From: RGIG2206 sp045577615
Lineage (GTDB): Bacteria; Bacillota; Clostridia; Oscillospirales; Acutalibacteraceae
NCBI GenBank assembly: GCA_045577615.1
Contig: JAZNIT010000023.1
Coordinates: 1-27,850 of the forward strand
Length of the DNA stretch: 27,850 bases
Reading direction: 5' to 3'
This document shows, one piece after another, positions 13,272-20,982 of this stretch. Numbering within the stretch: position 1 is the first letter of the stretch; each line of letters starts with the position of its first letter. The notes beneath the pieces were generated by a model. It did no database searches. It was not told the DNA's origin and worked only from the letters and a program-made list of their open reading frames with translations. A program made the position numbers and the translations under genes.

Positions 13272-15815
13272 GTGGTAAAAAAGATAATTTTTATGGTGAT
13301 TGTGCTTGCTTTAGTATGCGCTTTAGGTATCTCTGCCGCCGTCTGTGCAAGCAGCGGTGACAACACCCAATCAGAAAGCAATAATAGCGCCGAACTTATC
13401 CCCGGCGGTGTGGCAGATGTTAGTGAAGAGGTGCTTGCAGCTCTCTCTGATTCAGGCCACATAAAGGTGTATACTTTTTCCAAAAACCCATCAAAAGAAA
13501 CCACCGACTTCCACGACTACTTTAGCCAGGTATATGGCGGTGAAGTCGAAACCAGCTACGTTGTCGGAGAAGGCTGGGAAAGCAAGTTTATTACCGACTT
13601 TGCAGGTAATGACGCACCCGATGTAGTTACACTTTTCTACAAGCTGTGGCCCAAGGTTGCAAACCGTGGAATGGTTTACTCTCTCAAAGAGCTTGAGGAT
13701 AAGGATATTGTGGCTCTTGACCACCCCGTTTTCGCAGAAGATAAAGAGCTGTGCGACAAGAACTACACCTACAAGGGTGATACCTACTCCTTGACCGTTG
13801 AGTTCAAGAGCGCAGTTTACTGCTGTGTCAATACCGATTTGTACAAGCAATACAATGTCAAGTCCCCCGTTGATTACTACAACGAGGGCACCTGGAACTA
13901 CGAAAACTTTGTCAAGAGCTGTAAAGAGCTTGCCCGCGATACTGACGACGACTCAATTGTCGACGTATACGGTTACACCGGTTGGGATTTGAGTTGGTTT
14001 GTAGTTGCCAACGGCGGCCAGCTTGTTACCATGGACGAAAAGGGTAATATTTACGATTGCCTTGACACCATCAATGTTAACAATGCACTTAAAAGTGTTA
14101 ATCAGCTTTCAGTTGTTGACAAGTGCATTACCCGCAACGATACCTTCTCAAACGGCAAAACCGGTATGCGCGCTGCACTTAAGACCAATGTTGCAAAGCC
14201 CATCCTTGCAGGCGATATAACCTTCAATTGGGATATTGTTCCTTTCCCCTATGGCCCCGATAATACTCAGGGCGGTGTAATGCCCGGCGACATCAACGGC
14301 ACCGCAATCGTAACCTCAACCCAAAATCCCCAGGGCGCCCTTAACTATGTTATTGCACGACGCGTATTCAACCAAATGAACGTAGGCAAGTATGAAAGCA
14401 ATCTTGACTATCGTGCTATGACCGTCTTCAACGAGAATCAGCTTCAGATGATGAACGACTACGACAACCAAACTGCAAACGCATTCTTTATGGGTGTCGG
14501 CACTTTGTGGAGCGCACAGTGGGACTTCTGGTATTCCCTTGAAAGAAGTAAGGGTGGAGTAAACGAAGTTCTCGCAGCATTGACCGAATCGGGTTCAATC
14601 ACCGTTTACAGCGCACTCACCGGTGGCGACAGAAATTCCGATACCACAAGCGGCAAATGGTGGAATGAGTTCTTCACCTATTATGAAGAGGTTTACAACG
14701 GCACTGTTGATGTAATCCTTGACGTAGAGTGGGAAGGCTGGGAAAACAAGTTTATCGCCGCATTTGCAGGTAATGACGCACCCGACCTTATCCACGCATT
14801 CGAGAAGAACTGGCCCAAGCTCGCAAACAGAGGAATGATCTTCTCTGTTAACGAGATGAAGAAGGCAGGCGTTGTAGGTTTCGACCACCCCTACCTTACC
14901 GAGGACCTTGACCAGGTTGCTTCTACCTATACTTATAAGGGCGAGCTTTACACCTTTGCTAAGAATCAGGCAGAGCCCGATATGGTATTCGTAAACGAGT
15001 CACTCTTCAAGCAGTACAACGTTAAGTCACCCCTTGAGTACTACAACGAAGGTACCTGGAACTGGACCAACTTTGAAAAGTGCATCACCGAGCTTACCCG
15101 TGACACCGATATGGACGAAGTTACCGACGTATACGGCTACATGGGTTGGGATGCTAACTTCATCGTTACCGCAGCAGGCGGCCGCATCATCACTCTTAAT
15201 GACGATGGCTCACTCGAGGTAACTATGGATAGCATCGAGGCTATGCAGGGCTTCGAGAATGTACATAAAATCTACGGTACCCTTGGCGCAGCAAACAACC
15301 TTGCTGACCAAACTGAGTTTGCAAAGGGCAAGACCGGTATGATCGCTTATATGCCCAACAATATGTACAACTATATGTTTGGTCTTAACGGCACCGACAA
15401 GCTTACCTTTGACTGCGTAATGCTACCCTTTCCCCTTGATGACCGCACCAATAAAGAGAATATTCGTTCAGGCAAGAGTTACGCTTGGGCAGTTAGCTCA
15501 ACCAGCCAGAACGCACAGGGCTGCATCAACTATATGATTGCTCTCAATGCATTCAAGAAGGAGAGTCCTCTTACAACCGAAAGAGCATATCTCATGGATC
15601 AAAACTTCACTCAGGAGCAGAAGGATATGATTTCTGACTGCGCACGTCAGATGGAAGTTCCCATCTACCAGGGTGTTGGTACCCTTTGGAAAGACCAGTG
15701 GGATTTCTGGACCAACCTTAAGCGTTCCAAGACCACCGTTACCGAGCACGTAGAAACCTACAAGGCAGTGTTTATTCAGCAGGTTGAGCTCGAGAACGAT
15801 TCAGCTACTCACTAA
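13272..15815 (+). CDS. Tandem (two-unit) family 1 extracellular solute-binding protein
   Basis: An 847-residue exported protein made of two homologous solute-binding units. Residues 1-26 form a signal peptide ending VCA before SSGD; there is no clear lipobox. Unit 1 spans about 54-441 and unit 2 about 442-835, offset by 388 residues. Matching landmarks are VLAAL, GWE(S/N)KFI, FAGNDAPD, WPK(V/L)ANRGM, YNVKSP(V/L)(D/E)YYNEGTWN, VYGY, GKTGM and GVGTLW..QWDFW. Both look like ABC sugar-binding proteins (SBP_bac_1 fold). Unit 1 lacks the last helix seen after unit 2. I chose GTG 13272 because GAGGTG lies 6 nt upstream; GTG 13263 would add three residues. It should capture oligosaccharides for the permeases downstream. 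A perfect stem-loop follows the gene. Confidence 0.85.
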   Translation: MVKKIIFMVIVLALVCALGISAAVCASSGDNTQSESNNSAELIPGGVADVSEEVLAALSDSGHIKVYTFSKNPSKETTDFHDYFSQVYGGEVETSYVVGEGWESKFITDFAGNDAPDVVTLFYKLWPKVANRGMVYSLKELEDKDIVALDHPVFAEDKELCDKNYTYKGDTYSLTVEFKSAVYCCVNTDLYKQYNVKSPVDYYNEGTWNYENFVKSCKELARDTDDDSIVDVYGYTGWDLSWFVVANGGQLVTMDEKGNIYDCLDTINVNNALKSVNQLSVVDKCITRNDTFSNGKTGMRAALKTNVAKPILAGDITFNWDIVPFPYGPDNTQGGVMPGDINGTAIVTSTQNPQGALNYVIARRVFNQMNVGKYESNLDYRAMTVFNENQLQMMNDYDNQTANAFFMGVGTLWSAQWDFWYSLERSKGGVNEVLAALTESGSITVYSALTGGDRNSDTTSGKWWNEFFTYYEEVYNGTVDVILDVEWEGWENKFIAAFAGNDAPDLIHAFEKNWPKLANRGMIFSVNEMKKAGVVGFDHPYLTEDLDQVASTYTYKGELYTFAKNQAEPDMVFVNESLFKQYNVKSPLEYYNEGTWNWTNFEKCITELTRDTDMDEVTDVYGYMGWDANFIVTAAGGRIITLNDDGSLEVTMDSIEAMQGFENVHKIYGTLGAANNLADQTEFAKGKTGMIAYMPNNMYNYMFGLNGTDKLTFDCVMLPFPLDDRTNKENIRSGKSYAWAVSSTSQNAQGCINYMIALNAFKKESPLTTERAYLMDQNFTQEQKDMISDCARQMEVPIYQGVGTLWKDQWDFWTNLKRSKTTVTEHVETYKAVFIQQVELENDSATH

Positions 15816-15841
15816 TTTGTGAATCAAGCCTAATATCTTAT

Positions 15842-15866
15842 CCACGGGAAGATGTTCTTCCCGTGG
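15842..15866 (+). promoter_or_regulatory. Perfect stem-loop behind the tandem SBP gene, no T-run
   Basis: CCACGGGAAGA (15842-15852) pairs perfectly with TCTTCCCGTGG (15856-15866) around a 3-nt loop. It is followed by GTGAGTG rather than Ts, so it is unlikely to be an efficient intrinsic terminator. By analogy with malE-malF type spacers, it may protect the upstream mRNA from 3' decay and raise SBP over permease output; this is inference. Confidence 0.65.
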
Positions 15867-15918
15867 GTGAGTGTGCTTAATAAGGAATGGGCAAAACAGT
15901 CGATTTTTCACTGTTTTT

Positions 15919-16013
15919 CATCCAAAGGCAGAAACCGCCGGAGTCCTCCGGCTTCGGAGCTTTCTGCGTTTGGATGGGCTCGCCTCTCCACACATCAGGC
16001 GGAGCCTACCGCC
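15919..16013. repeat. REP/MITE-like structured repeat between two SBP genes
   Basis: CATCCAAAGGCAGAAA (15919-15934) pairs with TTTCTGCGTTTGGATG (15961-15976) with one mismatch. It encloses an inner GCCGGAG/CTCCGGC hairpin (15937-15952). A second hairpin follows, GGCTCGCCT (15977-15985) with AGGCGGAGCC (15997-16006), with GGCGG/CCGCC (15998-16013) as an alternative fold. The compound structure and GC content unlike the flanks suggest an inserted repeat. It shares AAACGCAGAAAGC (reverse strand, 15959-15971) with the repeat at 27781-27793. Confidence 0.6.
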
Positions 16014-16042
16014 AAAAAATTCAAACGAAGGGAAAATGCCGA

Positions 16043-19000
16043 ATGTTAAACAAACGATTGTTTGCTTTGTTTCTTGCATTGATAATGATGTTTGCAGCAG
16101 TGCCCGCTGTTGCATACGGCGCACCAAACGACGCCGATGCATCTGTCAATGGTGATGCAACTCAAACAGAAACAACCGATGAATCGACCGGCGAAAATGC
16201 CGCTCAATCATCAAAAATCACGGTCAGCGGTTTGTCTTTTAAAGATTTTAAAGAGAAATACGCAGATGCAGCCACAGCCACCAAAAAGGTAGAGATTGAT
16301 CCTTTCAATCCCTCCGCAAAATCAGATTCAGTCAAAGTTGACACTGTTTTGGGTGAGCAGGCTATCATAATTGACCGCGACAATTATGTAGAATACACCG
16401 TAACCGTTGATGAAGACGCAATTTATGTCATCAGCACCCGTTACTGCCTCCCCGGCAACCGCACTATCGATGGCGAGTTCAGGCTTTCCGTTGACGGTGT
16501 AGTTCCTTATACCGAGGCAACAACTGTATCCCTTTCACGCGTATGGAAGGATGCAGCCTATGAAGACGATGCTGTTATCAACCAATACGGCCACGAGGCA
16601 GACGTCAGCGGCAACGAGCTTACTCCCGATGCCGAGGTTGTTGAGTGCTGGCAGGATTATATTCTTCACGACAACGACTATATGACTGACTCTGACCTGC
16701 AGGTATATCTTACCGCAGGCACTCATGTTATCCGTTTCGATGTACAGCGTGAGCAGATTGCATTTGGCAAACTCGAACTGGTTGCTCCCGTAGCACTTCC
16801 TTCATATAAAGATGTATTGGCAGGCTACAAAGACAAGGGCTATTCAGTTGTAGATGGCGAAGCAATCATCATTGAAGCCGAAAATTCATATGAGCGCAGT
16901 GAGCAGAGCCTTACTATGGCAGTTGACTATGCTTCTGCAGCAACCTCTCCTGCACATCCCTCACAAACCCGTCTTAACACCATCGGCGGCGAACTTTGGG
17001 ATTCCACAGGGCAGTGGATCAGCTGGAAGATTAACGTTAAAAAGGCAGGACTTTATTCCCTTTCTTTCAAATATCGTCAGGATTACGTTCGTGGCTTTAA
17101 GGTATACCGCAGCATTTCTGTAAATGGCGAGGTACCCTATGCCGAGTTTGATTGCGTACCCTTCAACTCCAACACCAAGTGGGAGAATTACACTGCATCA
17201 AACGACAAAAACGAGCCCTTCTACATTTATCTTAATGAAGGCGACAACGTAATCACACTTAAGAACACCCTCGGCCCCGTAGCCGATTCACTTCAGCTTC
17301 TTAACGAAACCATCGCCGAGATGAATGCCATCTATCTTGAAATCATCAAGATTACCGGCACCTCTCCCGACGCCAACCGTGACTACGAAATCGATAAGGC
17401 AATTCCTGACCTTATGGATCGTTTCAAAGCAGTACGTAACAGCCTCGTAAACATTAACGAGGGTGTAGCCAAGTACAACGGCGATGTTGATGGCGGTATC
17501 ACTGCATTTATCGACATTATGGTTAAGCAGCTCGACAAGTTTGACAAGGACCCCGTTAAGGTAACCACCGCTTTGGGCGCATACAAGTCAAACATTTCTT
17601 CAATCTCCGATATGCTGCGTTCAATGAGCGAGCAGTCAATTCTGCTCGACCGCATCTATATCGGCGGTGAGGATAAGCTTCCCAAGCCTGGCGTTAACTT
17701 CTTTACCTCAATGATCTTCTCTATCAAGGGCTTCTTTGCCTCTTTCGTTACCGACTACAACGCATTCGGTAATGTATATGATAAAGATGGTGGCGACGGC
17801 TACCTTTGCGAGCCTATCGAGGTATGGATGTCCTCAGGTCGTGACCAGATGAACATCTTGAAGACTATGATTGACGACCAGTTCGTTAAGGAATACAAAA
17901 TTCCCGTAAATCTTAGCCTTGTTGACGTTGGCGGCTCTTTGACCAAGGCAATTCTTGCAGGCACCGGTCCCGACTGTGCAATTATGGTTGGCAGCGCAAC
18001 CCCCGTTAACTACTCAATGCGTGGTGCACTTGAGGATATGGACCAGTTTAATGCCAAGAATCAGTACACCACCGATGAAAACGGCAAAAAGGTTCAAAAC
18101 TATCGTTACACCTTTGAAGAGGTAAAGAAGGATTTCTTTGGCTCTGCCTTTATCGCTCTTAAATATCAGGATGCAAAGACCTACGGCTTGCCTGAAACCC
18201 AGACCTTCAATATGATGTTCTACCGCACTGACGTGCTTGAAGGCCTTGGATTGCAGGCACCTCAGACCTGGCAGGATCTTTACAACTGCATCACTGTTAT
18301 TCAGCGTCAGAATATGAACGTTGGTATCCCCACTACTGCAGATATGTTCTCAACCATGCTCTTCCAACGCAACGGCACCTACTTTGTAGATGACTGTTCT
18401 GCTGTTAACTTCAACACCAACGAGGCTATTGATGCATTCCGTCAGTGGACCGAGTTTAACACCAAGTACAGTATGCCATTGTCATACGATGCACTTAACC
18501 GTTTCCGCGCAGGTGAATATCCCATCATAGTAACCAACTACACCTTCTACAACAACCTTGCAGTTGGCGCTCCCGAAATCAAGGGCTTGTGGGAAATGAC
18601 TGCAATCCCCGGCATTATGCAGGAGGATGGCACCATCAATCGTGCACAGCCTTGCGAAGGCTTGGTAAGCGTTATGATCAAGGGCTGCGAAAACAAGAAC
18701 CAGGTTTATGACTTTATGGCTTGGTGGGTATCAGCATCAACTCAGGCAGAGTTCGGTAACAAGATCGAAGCTCGTCTTGGCATCGGCGGCCGCTACACCA
18801 CTGCAAACACCGAGGCCTTCAAGCGTCTCTCATGGTCAACCGTTGAGCAAGAGGCTATTATTGCCGCTTGGGAGCACGTAACAGACTACGCAAAGATTCC
18901 CGGTGACTATTACATCACCCGTATGATCAACAACGCATTCCGCGCCGTTGTTTATAAGAACGAGAATCCCCGCGAGGCAATGCTCCGCTACAGCACTGAA

Positions 19001-19075
19001 ATGGATAAAGAAATTCAGCGCAAGCGTATCGAGTATAATGTAGAAGAGATCCGCAAAGCAGCGGGCTTACAATAA
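16043..19075 (+). CDS. Large solute-binding protein with two N-terminal carbohydrate-binding-like modules
   Basis: A 1010-residue exported protein. The start ATG 16043 is chosen because AAGGGA lies 9 nt upstream and a signal peptide follows at once (MLNKRLFALFLALIMMFAA, cleavage after AVA near residue 24). Upstream in-frame starts would place repeat sequence before the signal. After an acidic linker, residues about 75-255 and 270-430 each resemble a CBM6/35-type beta-sandwich: EYTVTV..DAIYVISTRY in the first, EAENSYERSEQSL and ISWKINVKKAGLYSLSF in the second. A helical spacer (about 435-560) leads to a family 1 solute-binding domain from about 590, with APQTWQDLY and AGEYPIIV. There is no lipobox. 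It lies 19 nt before the first permease gene, so it is the likely binding partner of that pair. Confidence 0.82.
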   Translation: MLNKRLFALFLALIMMFAAVPAVAYGAPNDADASVNGDATQTETTDESTGENAAQSSKITVSGLSFKDFKEKYADAATATKKVEIDPFNPSAKSDSVKVDTVLGEQAIIIDRDNYVEYTVTVDEDAIYVISTRYCLPGNRTIDGEFRLSVDGVVPYTEATTVSLSRVWKDAAYEDDAVINQYGHEADVSGNELTPDAEVVECWQDYILHDNDYMTDSDLQVYLTAGTHVIRFDVQREQIAFGKLELVAPVALPSYKDVLAGYKDKGYSVVDGEAIIIEAENSYERSEQSLTMAVDYASAATSPAHPSQTRLNTIGGELWDSTGQWISWKINVKKAGLYSLSFKYRQDYVRGFKVYRSISVNGEVPYAEFDCVPFNSNTKWENYTASNDKNEPFYIYLNEGDNVITLKNTLGPVADSLQLLNETIAEMNAIYLEIIKITGTSPDANRDYEIDKAIPDLMDRFKAVRNSLVNINEGVAKYNGDVDGGITAFIDIMVKQLDKFDKDPVKVTTALGAYKSNISSISDMLRSMSEQSILLDRIYIGGEDKLPKPGVNFFTSMIFSIKGFFASFVTDYNAFGNVYDKDGGDGYLCEPIEVWMSSGRDQMNILKTMIDDQFVKEYKIPVNLSLVDVGGSLTKAILAGTGPDCAIMVGSATPVNYSMRGALEDMDQFNAKNQYTTDENGKKVQNYRYTFEEVKKDFFGSAFIALKYQDAKTYGLPETQTFNMMFYRTDVLEGLGLQAPQTWQDLYNCITVIQRQNMNVGIPTTADMFSTMLFQRNGTYFVDDCSAVNFNTNEAIDAFRQWTEFNTKYSMPLSYDALNRFRAGEYPIIVTNYTFYNNLAVGAPEIKGLWEMTAIPGIMQEDGTINRAQPCEGLVSVMIKGCENKNQVYDFMAWWVSASTQAEFGNKIEARLGIGGRYTTANTEAFKRLSWSTVEQEAIIAAWEHVTDYAKIPGDYYITRMINNAFRAVVYKNENPREAMLRYSTEMDKEIQRKRIEYNVEEIRKAAGLQ

Positions 19076-19094
19076 AGGGTAGGAGGGACTTAAA

Positions 19095-19994
19095 ATGAAA
19101 AAGAAAAAAGTAAGATTAGGTCAATCCTCGTTCATCAGCTATCAGATGATGGGCCCGTGGCTTATACTCTTTACAGTATTTATGTTCATCCCGGTTTTGG
19201 CAGCTATCGTGCTTAGTTTTACAAGCTTCGATATGCTTAATATGCCCAAGATGAACTGGTTTGAAAACTATGTTCGCCTGTTCCTTGACGACGACGTATT
19301 TATGACTTCGTTAAAGAACACCCTTATAATCGCAGTAATTACCGGACCTATCGGTTACTTGCTCAGTTTCGTATTTGCATGGTGTATCAACGAGCTGCGC
19401 AGAGGCTTGCGTTCATTCCTGACCCTTTGCTTCTACGCACCTACCCTTGCGGGTAACGTTTACTTCATCTGGCAGTACATATTCAGCGGTGACTCCTACG
19501 GTCTTGTAAACTCACTTCTTATTGAATACGGCTTCATAGACAGCCCCATTCAGTTCCTTACCGACACCAACTACACAATGGCTATCGTTATCGTAGTTAT
19601 TTTGTGGATGAGTGCAGGTACCAGCTTCCTTACCTTTATCGCAGGCTTGCAGGGTCTTAACTCCGAGCTTGCCGAAGCAGGCGCCATCGACGGTATCAAG
19701 AACCGCTGGCAAGAGCTTTTCTATGTAACCTTGCCCCAGATGAAGCCTCAGTTGTTGCTCGGTGCAGTGTTCACCATCTCAGGTTCATTCGCTTGCGGTG
19801 CAGTTAACGCAGCCTTGACCGGCAACCCCTCAACCGACTATTCAACACACACCATCGTTTTGCATATGGATGACTACGCTTTCGTTCGTTTCGAAATGGG
19901 CTATGCAAGTGCAGTTTCAATTGTTCTGTTTGCAATGATGCTTATCTACTGGTGGGTAGTAAACAAAGTGCTTGCCCGCTGGAGCCAAGACTAA
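19095..19994 (+). CDS. Sugar ABC transporter permease, MalF-like (pair 1)
   Basis: A 299-residue inner-membrane permease with six predicted membrane segments, the first at about residues 20-42. The cytoplasmic EAA loop begins at E194 (EAGAIDG, then LP near residue 216) and contacts the ATPase. The family is CUT1 (binding_protein_dependent transport inner-membrane component, FtsP-like fold of MalF). GGAGG lies 7-8 nt before ATG. It sits between the CBM-type SBP gene and a second permease, 19 nt and 21 nt away, as in a classical SBP-permease-permease unit. No ATPase gene is found in the operon, so it probably uses a shared MsmX-like ATPase; that is inference from CUT1 importers in Firmicutes. 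Confidence 0.93.
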   Translation: MKKKKVRLGQSSFISYQMMGPWLILFTVFMFIPVLAAIVLSFTSFDMLNMPKMNWFENYVRLFLDDDVFMTSLKNTLIIAVITGPIGYLLSFVFAWCINELRRGLRSFLTLCFYAPTLAGNVYFIWQYIFSGDSYGLVNSLLIEYGFIDSPIQFLTDTNYTMAIVIVVILWMSAGTSFLTFIAGLQGLNSELAEAGAIDGIKNRWQELFYVTLPQMKPQLLLGAVFTISGSFACGAVNAALTGNPSTDYSTHTIVLHMDDYAFVRFEMGYASAVSIVLFAMMLIYWWVVNKVLARWSQD

Positions 19995-20015
19995 ACGAAA
20001 GGAGGATAAAGTGAA

Positions 20016-20930
20016 ATGAGAAAAAACAAACAATTAAACCCCGACGCTACTTATAGCAAAAAGTTCCTGCGTCAAAAGGGCGGCAACAAGAAAAAACTTA
20101 ACCGCTCAAGAACAGGTAACTTCTTTATGTTCCTCTTCCTTTTCCTCTTTGGTGCATTTATGGTCTTGCCTTTGTACTATGCAGCCATCAGCGCATTCAA
20201 GCCCTTGAACGAATTGTTCATCTTCCCCCCTCGTTTTTATGTAGTAAACCCCACTTTTGACAACTTTACTACAATGATGCGACTCATCTCGTCATCACGC
20301 GTACCCTTCTCCCGTTACCTCTTCAACAGCGTGCTTATCGCAGTTGGCGGTACCGTATTGGGCATTATCGTTGGCGCTATGACCGCATTTCCCCTTGCAA
20401 AGCACCGCTTCAAGGGTAAGGCCCTGCTTTACAACATTGTTGTTTGGGCAATGATGTTCCGTGGCGAAGTTCTTAGTATCCAGCAGTATTTGATCATTGC
20501 TAACCTTGGTATGATCAACACCTACTGGTCATTGCTTCTTCCCACCCTTGCAGGTACCATGGGCGTTTTCCTTATGAGACAGTTTATGGAATCAAATATC
20601 CCCGATGCAGTTCTCGAAGCTGCCCGAATCGACGGTGCAGGCGAGTGGTACATCTTCTGGAAGATTGCAATGCCCAACGTTAAGCCTGCATGGCTCACCT
20701 TGGCAATATTCTCATTCCAGAGTATGTGGCATGCAACCGGCTCTGTATACATCTACGACGAGCCTATGAAGATGCTGCCCACCGCACTCAGCCAGATTAC
20801 TGCCGGCGGTGTAGCCCGTCAGGGTGCTGCAGCCGCAGTAGCATTGGTAATGATGATTCCTCCGATAGCATTGTTTATCTTCAGCCAAAGCTCAATTATG
20901 GAGACAATGTCTACCTCAGGTCTGAAGTAA
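20016..20930 (+). CDS. Carbohydrate ABC transporter permease, MalG-like (pair 1)
   Basis: A 304-residue permease with a long positively charged cytoplasmic N-terminus (about 35 residues rich in Lys, Asn and Arg) before the first membrane segment (FFMFLFLFLFGAFMVLP). It has six membrane segments overall. The EAA loop starts at E201 (EAARIDGAG, then MPNVKP), intact for ATPase docking. AAAGGAGG precedes ATG 20016. It forms the heterodimer with the preceding MalF-like permease. The gene ends 52 nt before the propeller-TPR gene; that gap holds only a small TCCGC/GCGGA hairpin (20951-20965) and a ribosome site. The substrate is presumed to be an oligosaccharide. Confidence 0.93.
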   Translation: MRKNKQLNPDATYSKKFLRQKGGNKKKLNRSRTGNFFMFLFLFLFGAFMVLPLYYAAISAFKPLNELFIFPPRFYVVNPTFDNFTTMMRLISSSRVPFSRYLFNSVLIAVGGTVLGIIVGAMTAFPLAKHRFKGKALLYNIVVWAMMFRGEVLSIQQYLIIANLGMINTYWSLLLPTLAGTMGVFLMRQFMESNIPDAVLEAARIDGAGEWYIFWKIAMPNVKPAWLTLAIFSFQSMWHATGSVYIYDEPMKMLPTALSQITAGGVARQGAAAAVALVMMIPPIALFIFSQSSIMETMSTSGLK

Positions 20931-20950
20931 AATAAACTAACTAAAATAAT

Positions 20951-20965
20951 TCCGCTATCAGCGGA
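20951..20965 (+). other. Small hairpin in the gap before the propeller-TPR gene
   Basis: TCCGC (20951-20955) and GCGGA (20961-20965) form a 5-bp stem with a 5-nt loop and no T-run. It is too weak for a terminator, and a modest processing or stability role is possible. Confidence 0.3.
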
Positions 20966-20982
20966 TTGAACGGAGGATAATA

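Noticed and set aside
13322..13352. A lipobox at Cys25 of the tandem SBP (SAAVC)
   Set aside because: The residue before Cys is Val rather than Gly, Ala or Ser. The context VCA-SS fits ordinary signal peptidase better.
15887..16042. The 52-codon N-terminal extension of the CBM-type SBP frame
   Set aside because: It reads through a structured repeat, and the signal peptide begins at ATG 16043 behind a ribosome site.
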